64,000 nucleotides of DNA from positions 1-64,000 of the forward strand of contig JABXKD010000007.1 of the NCBI GenBank assembly GCA_013375475.1, in the 5' to 3' direction. A model generated the notes under the pieces. It did not search any database. It saw nothing but the letters and a program-made list of their open reading frames with translations, and had not been told where the DNA came from. The stretch comes from Promethearchaeota archaeon (GTDB lineage Archaea; Asgardarchaeota; Lokiarchaeia; Sigyniarchaeales; SOKP01). Shown piece by piece: positions 54,287 through 63,294 of this stretch (position 1 is its first letter; the number at the start of each line of letters is the position of its first letter). Made by a program: the position numbers and the translations under genes.

Positions 54287-55915
54287 GTGGATTATATGCG
54301 GATAAGAACTAGAAAAAACCTTCTAAAAAAAAATATAGTTGTTACAATTTTATTTTCTATTCCAGTTATTAGTTTTTTTGGTTATATAGGTTTTGGTCTT
54401 TATATTCTTGATGATTTGGCTTCACTCAGTTTAAATCTAGACCCTCCAAATACCACCTACTTCACTCCATTAAATCAAATCATTGGAAACCAAACCTACT
54501 TAGACCAAATGGCAGATAGATACGATTATCAGTTAGAAAAATGGCATATTCCCACCAACATCAGTATTGATGTTACATTTACAAATGATTCTTATAATGA
54601 AGTTCAGAATTATCATGAAACTGATAACGGAAATCTCCATTTAGGTTATACCCTTGCTTCTCAATGTTTACGCTACAAATATGCTCTAGATAATAACGAT
54701 TTAACCGAATTAGCTAATGCAACTCGTATGGTAAAAAAATGTGTTTCTGGGTTTACTAACATGCTTGCTGCACCTAACGGAGGTATTGGACCAGATTATC
54801 CTGGGATGCCGGCAAGGTTTGTTTCTGCTCCAGAAAATCGAAAATATCACCAATGGTTGTTCGATCCTCATCCCCGCCACTTCAATGGAACGGGACCTTA
54901 TAGCAATTGGAGGGTCAGACTACACACATCCCGTGACGAGCTAGCTGGTTACTATTTAGGATTCGCAAGTGTTTTAAAATTTATTGATCCTGAATTTAAC
55001 GAAGATAGTCGGTGGTGCGTCGATAGAATTAAATTATTAACAGCCCAAATGATAGAAGGTTTTCGTAAAACTAACTGGTTGGTGTTAGGTGGGAACGGAG
55101 AACCCGTAGGATCGGATTTAAACCCCATCTTAGGAGAAAGTATATGGCAATTAGCGCTACTTCGCATTGGTGCTACAGCATATCCAGATATATACGATTC
55201 TCTTTATAATTACGCAGCAACAAAAATAATGTCAATGCACAATGGCCACATGGGATCAGTAAGCAACACAGCTTACGATACCTATGCTCTTGCTTTCAGT
55301 ATGGATGTAGAATTTGCGTTAATTATGTTAGAGGACAATCCATTATTGCAACACCATTACATAAAAAGATTTGAAGAAGGTTTTTATAGCTTTTTAGGGT
55401 ATCATCGAAATGCTTTCTTTAACATCGTTCACCTTACTTTCATGACCCTAATACAAGATTCCTCTTTATTTGAGGACCCTAATTACGAGGATGAAACTAT
55501 TAAATGGGATATTTTGGATCAATTGTGGAGGTTTAACACATCTGGATGGGGAAATGGCGTAAGAGATTACAATATAACCGTAAGACCTAATTCTACGAGA
55601 GCTACTAGTTTAAATCCCGAAATTGCTAATATGGAAATTGATCCAAATAGAGCAAAATGGGCTGATTTCTTTGAAAACAATATATACGGTACGCTTTTTT
55701 CCTGGGTCGGAGAAACGATTGATATTGACGATCCAAATGATGACCAATATGTTCTCCCTTTAACAATCTCAGAAATGGGCGTTCATCACTTTCTCTGGGA
55801 ACATAGTAAATTTTTTGGGACGGGAGGCAACCCAACAGGAAGTGGTTTAAGACAAGTAATACCTAATAGTTATTTGGTTGTATACTGGATGGGAAAGGCG
55901 TTTAATATTTTCTAA
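54287..55915 (+). CDS. Secreted/membrane-anchored helical-toroid-like protein
   Basis: A 542-residue protein with one N-terminal membrane segment (about 16-36), the remainder outside. The body alternates helices and Trp/Tyr/His-rich loops (LYNYAATKIMSMHNGHMG, HTSRDELAGYYLGFAS) reminiscent of alpha/alpha-barrel glycosidase folds, but no catalytic residues can be named. It follows the sugar nucleotidyltransferase by 69 bp, so a role in surface-glycan handling is plausible. Confidence 0.55.
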   Translation: MDYMRIRTRKNLLKKNIVVTILFSIPVISFFGYIGFGLYILDDLASLSLNLDPPNTTYFTPLNQIIGNQTYLDQMADRYDYQLEKWHIPTNISIDVTFTNDSYNEVQNYHETDNGNLHLGYTLASQCLRYKYALDNNDLTELANATRMVKKCVSGFTNMLAAPNGGIGPDYPGMPARFVSAPENRKYHQWLFDPHPRHFNGTGPYSNWRVRLHTSRDELAGYYLGFASVLKFIDPEFNEDSRWCVDRIKLLTAQMIEGFRKTNWLVLGGNGEPVGSDLNPILGESIWQLALLRIGATAYPDIYDSLYNYAATKIMSMHNGHMGSVSNTAYDTYALAFSMDVEFALIMLEDNPLLQHHYIKRFEEGFYSFLGYHRNAFFNIVHLTFMTLIQDSSLFEDPNYEDETIKWDILDQLWRFNTSGWGNGVRDYNITVRPNSTRATSLNPEIANMEIDPNRAKWADFFENNIYGTLFSWVGETIDIDDPNDDQYVLPLTISEMGVHHFLWEHSKFFGTGGNPTGSGLRQVIPNSYLVVYWMGKAFNIF

Positions 55916-56082
55916 ATCCATTCTTATTTATTCTTATTTTTCAATGTAAAGGCTTTTTCAACTAGTTAATTAACTTCATACAAACTGGACTCCAAATCTT
56001 TTTAAATTAATGAATCATCTCAATACGTACAAATTGATTCTAAAAATTATATTTGTCTTAATTAAAGAAGTGAATAGAAATT

Positions 56083-56649
56083 ATGTCTGATGAAAGTTAT
56101 AAAAACCGCTACTATTCAAAAAAGAAATATGAAGCAGCAATCGAGACTTTAGGGGTGGGTTTAGTGTTTTTATTCGTTGCTATACTATCACTATTTTTTA
56201 TAGCATTTAATGTCGACTTTATTGGTCTTAAGTCGTGGGGTTATTGGCTTTTCATACCCGCGTTCTTTATAATCCTTGGAGGCTTTTCGCAATATTATAC
56301 CAATATGAAATTCCAAAAATCTATAAAAGTTGCGTTACTTGACCGTGGTAATCAAGGCACCCATAAATTAGAGGATATTGCCCTTGAAGTTGGAATTAAG
56401 CCTAAGGACGTACTTCAAGTTCTTATTGATTTACGCCAAAAAGGAATTGTTAGTTATCGTTTCAACTCAGACACAGGGGAAATAATCCTTGGTGAGAAAG
56501 TGGCATATGTGAAGTCTGAGGAGTATGTTGTTCCCCCCAAAAAACTTGAGGAACCTTTAGAAACTAAGGGAAAAGCATTTTGTGTTTATTGTGGTCATCA
56601 ATTACCTAAGGAAGGTAATTTTTGCGAAAATTGTGGTTCAAAGATATAA
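56083..56649 (+). CDS. Two-helix membrane protein with wHTH and zinc ribbon
   Basis: 188 residues: two membrane helices (about 24-47 and 56-73), a winged-helix-like region (about 87-135, KLEDIALEVGIKPKDVLQVLIDLRQKGIV) and a C-terminal zinc ribbon (CVYCGHQL...FCENCGS). The order anchors a nucleic-acid or protein-binding module at the membrane. No family is named with confidence. Its transcript probably ends at the T-rich tract that follows. Confidence 0.7.
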   Translation: MSDESYKNRYYSKKKYEAAIETLGVGLVFLFVAILSLFFIAFNVDFIGLKSWGYWLFIPAFFIILGGFSQYYTNMKFQKSIKVALLDRGNQGTHKLEDIALEVGIKPKDVLQVLIDLRQKGIVSYRFNSDTGEIILGEKVAYVKSEEYVVPPKKLEEPLETKGKAFCVYCGHQLPKEGNFCENCGSKI

Positions 56650-56669
56650 AACTATTACTAAATTGATTC

Positions 56670-56695
56670 CCTTTTTTTTACTCTTTTTTTCTTTT
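56670..56695 (+). terminator. Poly-T tracts, probable terminator
   Basis: Three T runs (eight, seven and four) separated by one to three bases follow the zinc-ribbon membrane-protein gene and precede the sugar-kinase operon. Position and composition fit an archaeal terminator. Confidence 0.45.
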
Positions 56696-56764
56696 AGATA
56701 TTAACATTTAAAGTTTATTAACTATGTGGGCTTTAATCATCTTGTTAAAACAGAGATGTTAACT

Positions 56765-57802
56765 ATGAGTGGAAAAGTATTAACATTAGGAGAAATAATG
56801 CTAAGGTTATCTCCTCCATATTTTAAAAGATTTACTCAAACGAGATCATTTGATGTAATATTCGGAGGTGGGGAAGCAAATGTTGCGGTTTCTTTAGCAA
56901 ATTTTGGTATTAATGTTGATTATGTTACGAGGTTACCGAAAAATGATCTTGGAGATGCATGTATTCAATATTTACGACAATTTGGAGTTAATACTGATAA
57001 AATCTTAAGGGGGGGTGATAGACTCGGAATCTATTTTCTGGAAATAGGAGCATCTGCTAGATCTAGTAAAGTAATTTATGATCGTGATAACTCTGCTATT
57101 GCGACTGCTGATTTAGGTATGTTTGATTGGGATACTATTTTTAAGGATATAGAATGGTTTCACTGGACGGGTATTACGCCCGCAATTTCTCAAAACTTAG
57201 CAGAAATCTGCCTTAGTGCCGTTAAAGAAGCAAAAAAAAGGGGAATTACTATTTCATGTGATTTAAACTACCGAAATAAATTATGGAAATATGGAAAATC
57301 ACCCTTAGATGTCATGCCCGAGTTAGTGAAAAATTGCGATATAGCAATTGGTAACGAGGAGGATGCAGAAAAAGTACTGGGAATTAATGCTCCTGATACA
57401 GATGTTACTTCGGGGAAGCTAGATCCAGAAAAATATAAATATGTTATGGGGACTATAACCCAACAATATCCAAATTTGAAATTTGTGGGAATAACCCTTA
57501 GAGGGTCAATTTCTGCTAGTCATAATACATGGGCAGGCTTACTATATAATGGAAAAGATATGTTTGTTAGCCCTCATTATGAGATAACTCATATCGTTGA
57601 TAGAGTTGGCGGTGGAGATTCATTTGTGGCTGGTTTAATCTACGGGCTTCTAAATTTTAAAGATGATTTACAAGAAGTATTGAATTTTGCGGTAGCCGCC
57701 TCGTGTTTAAAACATACTATTTTTGGCGATTTTAACTTAGTTACAGTTGATGAGGTAAGAAAAATAATGAAAGGAGATGTTTCTGGTCGTGTATCAAGAT
57801 AA
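56765..57802 (+). CDS. kdgK: 2-keto-3-deoxygluconate kinase-like PfkB sugar kinase
   Basis: A ribokinase-fold kinase of about 345 aa: VLTLGEIMLRLSPPYFKRF, GGGEANVAVSLANFGI, TRLPKNDLGDACI, ISCDLNYRNKLW and VGGGDSFVAGLIYGLL with the catalytic Asp. The pattern fits 2-dehydro-3-deoxygluconokinase, giving KDPG for aldol cleavage to pyruvate and glyceraldehyde-3-phosphate; other sugar acids are possible. The track starts upstream at 56726, but the ATG at 56765 begins at the conserved segment. It heads the catabolic run to the window end. Confidence 0.85.
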   Translation: MSGKVLTLGEIMLRLSPPYFKRFTQTRSFDVIFGGGEANVAVSLANFGINVDYVTRLPKNDLGDACIQYLRQFGVNTDKILRGGDRLGIYFLEIGASARSSKVIYDRDNSAIATADLGMFDWDTIFKDIEWFHWTGITPAISQNLAEICLSAVKEAKKRGITISCDLNYRNKLWKYGKSPLDVMPELVKNCDIAIGNEEDAEKVLGINAPDTDVTSGKLDPEKYKYVMGTITQQYPNLKFVGITLRGSISASHNTWAGLLYNGKDMFVSPHYEITHIVDRVGGGDSFVAGLIYGLLNFKDDLQEVLNFAVAASCLKHTIFGDFNLVTVDEVRKIMKGDVSGRVSR

Positions 57803-57812
57803 ATTTGAAAAG

Positions 57813-58592
57813 ATGGTAATAACGGCAACAACTGCTAATTCTTGGATATTTCCCGATTTAAAGAATTGGGCAGAGAATACTGAAGACCTAATAGATGATG
57901 TAGTTAATTGTTACGAAGCGGGAGCCGCCATTGCCCATGTCCATCTTCCAAGAGGAGAAGAACTAACAACTGTAAAAAAAATTAGAGAAAAATGTGATAT
58001 CATAATCCAAGCAGGAATGTCGAGTTATCCTATTGAAGAGAGAAAGTCTGATTTTCAAGCAAAGCCAGATTTGCTTTCTGTTATTGCTAATCATCACGCA
58101 GAATATTTTTCAGAAGGAAATGTCAATGTAATTCACGATCTTGATGAACTTGAAGAATATTGTATCACATGTAAAAAATTTAATATTAAAATAGAATGGG
58201 AAATTTGGCATACTGGTTCTTATTGGAATTTAAATCATTTAATTAGTAAAGGTGTTTTAGATCCTCCTTATGTTTTAACTCTTTTCTTTGATTGGCCTGG
58301 AGGGACATGGTCTCCTCCTACCGCAGATGAATATCTCCATAGGATTAAGTATATGCCTGAGAACAGTGTTCACACTATAAGCGTCATGGGGAAAGAACAA
58401 ACAAAAATCGCAGTGTTAGCGATTCAACATGGAGGAAATGTACGCGTTGGAACAGAGGATTATCCATTTATCAAGGAAGGTGTTCCAGCAAAAAGTAATG
58501 CTGAGATAGTAGCCCGAATGGTAAGACTAAGTAAAGAATTAGGCCGCGAAATTGCAGATCCTTCCGAAGCAAGAAAGATTTTAGGGATTTAG
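57813..58592 (+). CDS. BKACE-family enzyme (3-keto-5-aminohexanoate cleavage type, DUF849)
   Basis: A beta-keto acid cleavage enzyme family member: it begins MVITATTANSWI, has AGAAIAHVHLPRGE (family HLHAR region, altered), and ends GTEDYPFIKEGVPAKSNAEIVARMVRLSKELGRE, matching the family's C-terminal G-x-E-D...AKSNAE. These Zn enzymes condense a beta-keto acid with acetyl-CoA and release acetoacetate. The metal-site HxH is present while the following R is moved, so the substrate may differ. Start ATG 57813 is preferred over 57777. It lies ten bases after kdgK. Confidence 0.8.
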   Translation: MVITATTANSWIFPDLKNWAENTEDLIDDVVNCYEAGAAIAHVHLPRGEELTTVKKIREKCDIIIQAGMSSYPIEERKSDFQAKPDLLSVIANHHAEYFSEGNVNVIHDLDELEEYCITCKKFNIKIEWEIWHTGSYWNLNHLISKGVLDPPYVLTLFFDWPGGTWSPPTADEYLHRIKYMPENSVHTISVMGKEQTKIAVLAIQHGGNVRVGTEDYPFIKEGVPAKSNAEIVARMVRLSKELGREIADPSEARKILGI

Positions 58593-58616
58593 CACTTTTG
58601 TTTGGTTAAATAACTC

Positions 58617-59747
58617 ATGACACTGCAACAAGAAATTCTCAATACTTTTTCAAAAGAAAAGACGCATAAAATCGTTTTCAGTCCAAGGTTATATTACTGG
58701 TACTTTGGAAATAAGATTTATTCAAAACAGAAAAAAAATTACTCAAAAGCAATCCCTCCTCATTATTATGGTAAAACTCAGTTCGACATTTACAGAGAAC
58801 TAGGTAGTAGTCCAAGATATTCAGAAGAAACATTATATTTACCATTATATTATGAAGTAATTGATCCCCTGTCTAATATTAAAGTTCAAAGAGAACCTGG
58901 AACAAAGAAAGGAGAAACGATCACCACTCATAAAACGCCCCATGGAAAGCTTAAACAAGTAGAATCGATAGGAAGTGGGCTTGGAGGGCATAGAACGGAA
59001 TATCCGATAAAAACCTTATCTGATATTAAAACTTTGAGATACATTTTAAAAAACACAACGGTCTCTTTTTCAAGAAAGAATTTTGAGTTAGCAGATAAAC
59101 AATTCGGAGATACCTGTGTCACTAGTACATACTTATCAAAATCTCCGTATCAAAAATTAGTTACTGAATTTATGGGTTTTACTCGAACTATCTTATCTTT
59201 AAAAAGATATCCCTCTCAAATGGAGAATTTCATGACATTCTTGGAAGATTGGGATGATCAGATGTATAATCAGATATCAAATTCTCCCCTGCAAATAGTC
59301 AATTTTGGTGAAAATATTGATTCAAATTTAAGTCCTCCACATTATTTTGAGAAGTACCTCATACCCTACTATGAAAAGCGAGTAAACCAACTTCATCGGG
59401 CGGGGAAATATTGTCATATTCATATAGATGGATCGCTTAGAGATCTCCTTCCCTATTTCGAGCAATTACCTTTTGACGGGTTAGAAGCCCTAACACCAAA
59501 ACCTCAAGGTGATGTAAGTATGGAAGAAATCAAAGAAGCAATTGGAAAAAAGATACTATTAGATGGGATTCCTTCCATATTATTTTTACCAGAGTATAGT
59601 GAAAACTATCTCATAGAATATACTCAGAATGTTTTAGAATTATTTTCTCCAAACTTGATTTTGGGTGTATCCGATGAACTCTCTCCGAATGGAGATATTC
59701 GAAAAATAGAAAAAATATCAGAAATTGTCAAGAATTTTAACCTCTAA
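58617..59747 (+). CDS. Uroporphyrinogen decarboxylase-family protein (methyltransferase-like)
   Basis: A 376-residue TIM-barrel UroD/MtaA/CmuA-family protein: the C-terminal half KYCHIHIDGSLRDLLPYFEQLPFDGLEAL and KKILLDGIPSILF matches the family. Since no haem genes are near, a corrinoid-linked methyltransferase or an unknown decarboxylase is more likely than haem synthesis. No corrinoid protein gene is adjacent. It sits between the BKACE and the transporter genes. Confidence 0.78.
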   Translation: MTLQQEILNTFSKEKTHKIVFSPRLYYWYFGNKIYSKQKKNYSKAIPPHYYGKTQFDIYRELGSSPRYSEETLYLPLYYEVIDPLSNIKVQREPGTKKGETITTHKTPHGKLKQVESIGSGLGGHRTEYPIKTLSDIKTLRYILKNTTVSFSRKNFELADKQFGDTCVTSTYLSKSPYQKLVTEFMGFTRTILSLKRYPSQMENFMTFLEDWDDQMYNQISNSPLQIVNFGENIDSNLSPPHYFEKYLIPYYEKRVNQLHRAGKYCHIHIDGSLRDLLPYFEQLPFDGLEALTPKPQGDVSMEEIKEAIGKKILLDGIPSILFLPEYSENYLIEYTQNVLELFSPNLILGVSDELSPNGDIRKIEKISEIVKNFNL

Positions 59748-59849
59748 ATCAATTTATTTTAAACAAGTTTTATATATACTAATATCAATATTTTATCATC
59801 ATATCTTATTCGAATTTTAAGTAATAGATAAAAGAAAAGTTGAGAAAAA

Positions 59850-60740
59850 ATGAATGGTTTTTCATACTTAATAGGTGTTTTTTTAGCTATATTGGCGGGA
59901 AGTATAAATAATATAGGCTTAGTGTTACAAAAAAAAGTTGTTAATCAAGTACCCCCTGAAGCAAAGTTCTTTAGAAGTTTAGTGAAAAAACCTCTTTGGA
60001 TAACAGGGTTATTAATGGAACTCATGATAGGCTCAGTTTTTTTCATGATCGCTCAAATTTATATAGGTCCCGCGATAATACCTGGTTTAATGGCATTCGG
60101 ATTAATTTTTCTTGCCATTGGATCTGTTAAAATTGTGGGTGAGACTTTAAAAAAGGTAGAAATTATAGGAATAATCGTAATGATTTTTGCGATCTTTCTA
60201 TTAGGTCTTTCTGAATTAAGTATAGATATTGCTGGTATAGACATATTAGCTTTTGATCTTGTACTTAACATGACTATTTTTACGATTGCTTTATTTCTTG
60301 GTTCATTTATATGTGAGATTTTACAAAGAAAAATTGAAAAATTGAAAGGAATTTTATTAGCGATATCCTCAGGATTCCAGTTTTCATTAACTAATTTCTG
60401 GATTGCACCGTTAATGGCTGTTATTGCTCATGTTTTTGGAGGAACCGCGAATTTAGGCGAGATATTCTTGTTTATAGCAAGTGCAGCAATTTTAATTGCA
60501 GCAAGTATCATAGGGATTATGAAAATCCAACAATCATTCCAAGTAGCTAACGCTAGTCGAATGATTCCTATTCAGCAAGTACCTATACAAATTACACCCC
60601 TTTTAGCATATTTTTTTGTTTTTGCACTGATGCCTTCTACAATCTTTCCTATCATATATGTGATTATTGGTGTTTTTTTAATCTTATTAAGCTCCTTTCT
60701 GTTAGCGAAAAGACAAGCACAGTTAGATGCTATAAAGTAA
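59850..60740 (+). CDS. DMT-superfamily transporter (NIPA/EamA-like)
   Basis: A 296-residue polytopic protein with nine to ten hydrophobic helices in two similar halves. The N-terminal AILAGSINNIGLVLQKKV and PGLMAFGLIFLAIGS fit DMT-type carriers (EamA or NIPA-like). Substrate unknown; the setting between a UroD-like protein and a PIG-L deacetylase suggests uptake of the catabolised compound. Confidence 0.72.
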   Translation: MNGFSYLIGVFLAILAGSINNIGLVLQKKVVNQVPPEAKFFRSLVKKPLWITGLLMELMIGSVFFMIAQIYIGPAIIPGLMAFGLIFLAIGSVKIVGETLKKVEIIGIIVMIFAIFLLGLSELSIDIAGIDILAFDLVLNMTIFTIALFLGSFICEILQRKIEKLKGILLAISSGFQFSLTNFWIAPLMAVIAHVFGGTANLGEIFLFIASAAILIAASIIGIMKIQQSFQVANASRMIPIQQVPIQITPLLAYFFVFALMPSTIFPIIYVIIGVFLILLSSFLLAKRQAQLDAIK

Positions 60741-60750
60741 GGTTGGAACT

Positions 60751-61545
60751 TTGGCAAAAATTATATTCTTTCAACCACATCCGGACGATTTAGAGCTAAA
60801 TTGTGGCCATCTCATTCATTACCTTGCAACAAAAAGTAAAAAGAAGCATATTATTAAGATCGCTTCAACTACAAAAGGTGAATATGGACTTCCTGGTGCT
60901 CAATATGATAAGTTTAAAGGTGATTTTCTTGCAAAAGTTAGAACTCTAGAATTATACAATGCTCAAAGCATTCACGGAATACTTCCAGAAAATATACACT
61001 TTTTTGGTTATGTTGATGGTTTAGTAGAATTTACAAAAGAATTTGTAGATAATATTGCTGAATATTTAAAAATGGAGAAACCTGATATAATTTTCGCACC
61101 AGAAGCAATTTATACGGCTTATTATCATATGGATCATGTTAATACGGGTAGGGCAATATATTACTGTATTCATAACAAGTTAATCGACTTTGCTCCAACT
61201 CTTTATTTTTATTCAACATTAAGCCCAAATTTTTTCTTCGGTTTTAAAAAGAAGGCTTTTTCTCTAATCGATCAACTACTTGCTTGTCATAAAACACAGT
61301 TTTGGTTAATAAACTATGCTACATGGACATATAAACCAAAAACGAGATTAGCAGGAAGGAAGTTAAGCGGTTGGAAATATGCTGAGAAATACCGAAGAGT
61401 ATATTTTCACAAAAATAATAAAAATAAGAATAAACCCTCATTCATGGTTAAAATTTTAAGTCATTGGTATTCAAGTATGCCTTTTTTTAAAGCTAAATAC
61501 CCTCAAGATGTTTTACAGATGCTTAAAAAACAAGGGAAAATTTAA
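60751..61545 (+). CDS. PIG-L family deacetylase
   Basis: A zinc amidase of 264 aa. PHPDDLELNCGH provides His10 and Asp13, and the downstream YYHMDHVNTG motif gives His126/His129. PIG-L enzymes de-N-acetylate GlcNAc-type sugars or glycolipids. The start is TTG 60751, ten bases after the transporter stop, so the two are coupled. A substrate of the same acylated sugar or amino sugar pathway is inferred. Confidence 0.9.
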   Translation: MAKIIFFQPHPDDLELNCGHLIHYLATKSKKKHIIKIASTTKGEYGLPGAQYDKFKGDFLAKVRTLELYNAQSIHGILPENIHFFGYVDGLVEFTKEFVDNIAEYLKMEKPDIIFAPEAIYTAYYHMDHVNTGRAIYYCIHNKLIDFAPTLYFYSTLSPNFFFGFKKKAFSLIDQLLACHKTQFWLINYATWTYKPKTRLAGRKLSGWKYAEKYRRVYFHKNNKNKNKPSFMVKILSHWYSSMPFFKAKYPQDVLQMLKKQGKI

Positions 61546-61705
61546 TAATTTTTATAGAATTATGAATATTTCTTTCAAAAGATGCAATTTACATACAACT
61601 TATGTTTTTAAAAGTATATAAATGAGATTAACTAAATATCTCATAATTAAAAATATATGTTTAAATAGAAATAAAATAATTAACACAAAATAAGAGGTGG
61701 AATTA

Positions 61706-62047
61706 TTGGCTACTGCCGAAGAAGTTAAAGATGCTCTTAATAAATGGGTTAATATGTTAGATGATCCAGAAATTGCAGACGAATTTGAAGATTTTAACAA
61801 AACTATGCAGTTTGTATTTCCAGATATAGATTACAAAACTAAAATGATTTTTGAGAATAAAAAAGCGAGATTAGAGGATGGATATAATGAAGCTGCAGAA
61901 ATGGGTTTAGAAGTTAACTCAGATCTATTTGTAGGTATTGCCACTGGAGAAGTAGATCCGATGGAAGCTTTTATGGATGGAGAACTTAAAACAAAAGGAG
62001 ATATGGGGGCATTACAGAGATTAGAAGTTTTTATGGACATAGATTAA
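61706..62047 (+). CDS. SCP2 sterol-carrier-like protein
   Basis: About 113 aa: VKDALNKWVNMLDDPEIADEFE, MIFENKKARLEDG and GIATGEVDPMEAFMDGELKTKGDMGAL fit the SCP2 (PF02036) lipid-binding fold, including the D-P-M-x-A-F/M-x-x-G-x-L turn. The track opens at GTG 61697, but an AGAGGTGG motif sits six bases before TTG 61706, the better start. Binds hydrophobic ligands or acyl-CoA. Standalone in the cluster. Confidence 0.85.
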   Translation: MATAEEVKDALNKWVNMLDDPEIADEFEDFNKTMQFVFPDIDYKTKMIFENKKARLEDGYNEAAEMGLEVNSDLFVGIATGEVDPMEAFMDGELKTKGDMGALQRLEVFMDID

Positions 62048-62116
62048 TAAGTGTAATTTGAGATCAAAATTATCTTTAAAATTAAAAAAAATTAATAATT
62101 AAAAATTTGATATAAT

Positions 62117-63241
62117 ATGGACCCTATTGGTTTTAATAAAGAAAAGGCGTGCACTGTTTTAGAAAAATATGATATTGACGTGTTAGTTGCATCTACTCCC
62201 GTAAATATATTTTATACAACGGGCTTACCGATATTGCACGTAGCACCAAATCCGATTTTATATGTGCTATACAATCAATATCCAAGTCTATCTTTATTAC
62301 GAAGGGATGGAGAGGAAAGCCTTATTACTTGGATCACTTATCGTAGCGTAGATAAATTTTCTTGGGTCACCGATGTAAGTGGAATTGCTTCTCCTAGAGC
62401 AGCAATGAAAGAGGTGTCAGATAGAATTGAAAAATGGGGATTGGCAGAAAAAAATATTGGATACGAATCTTTAATGCCCTCTTATCAATCTGAATATTTA
62501 AGAAATAAATTTCCAAGAGCGAATTTTGTTAATGGAGACCAAGCATTTTTAGACATGCGGTTAGTTAAATCAGAAGAGGAAGTAAAGCGCATACGAAAAT
62601 CTACAGAAATTTCTGAAAAAGCAATAAAAGCGATGATTGACGCTGCTCATGAAGGAATTAGCGACATAAAGTTATTACAAATTGCTAGAAGAACTGTCGT
62701 TGATGAAGGTGCAGAAGGATGGGATCATCTTACAATGAACTTGGGACCTTCTGATCCTGAAGCACCAGGAGTAGGAAATACTTTAAAATCTGGAGATCTT
62801 AATAGGTTTGATATTGGAACTATTTGGAAAGGTTACGTCTCAGATGTCAGCAGAGAGCTCGTGATAGGTCAAATACCTGATGGTGCTGAAGAAATTATGG
62901 ATAGATTGATAAAAGTACAAGAATTCTGTTTAGATAACATTAAGCCTGATTTAAATATTAAAGAGTTGTATGATAATGCTAAAAGTTTTCATAAATCTCT
63001 AGCAAAGCGAGGAAGGTGTTTCATTACAGGTCATAGTATTGGATTAGAATGCGAGGAAATTCATTTATTCAGTCCAATGAAAACCCTAGATATTCCATTT
63101 GAAGAGAATATGGTTTTGGATATTGAAATTTGGCAAAATTTTAAAAATCAAGGTTTGATTGGTGTAGAAGATTGTTATAGGATTACTAAATCTGGCTGTG
63201 AACGGCTTTCAAGTTTGGATAAAAATATTTTTGTAAAATAA
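62117..63241 (+). CDS. M24-family metallopeptidase (Xaa-Pro peptidase/creatinase-like)
   Basis: 374 residues with an N-terminal creatinase-like domain (about 1-150) and a C-terminal pita-bread domain. All five metal ligands are visible: two Asp in FDIGTIWKGYVSDVSRE, His in TGHSIGLECEE, Glu in LDIEIW and Glu in GVEDCYRI. It could cleave Xaa-Pro peptides or, given the cluster, a non-peptide C-N bond. Start ATG. Confidence 0.87.
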   Translation: MDPIGFNKEKACTVLEKYDIDVLVASTPVNIFYTTGLPILHVAPNPILYVLYNQYPSLSLLRRDGEESLITWITYRSVDKFSWVTDVSGIASPRAAMKEVSDRIEKWGLAEKNIGYESLMPSYQSEYLRNKFPRANFVNGDQAFLDMRLVKSEEEVKRIRKSTEISEKAIKAMIDAAHEGISDIKLLQIARRTVVDEGAEGWDHLTMNLGPSDPEAPGVGNTLKSGDLNRFDIGTIWKGYVSDVSRELVIGQIPDGAEEIMDRLIKVQEFCLDNIKPDLNIKELYDNAKSFHKSLAKRGRCFITGHSIGLECEEIHLFSPMKTLDIPFEENMVLDIEIWQNFKNQGLIGVEDCYRITKSGCERLSSLDKNIFVK

Positions 63242-63294
63242 AATCAGTTAGTATAAGATTTTAAGAAATTATAGAATGATAGAGGAATGATTTT

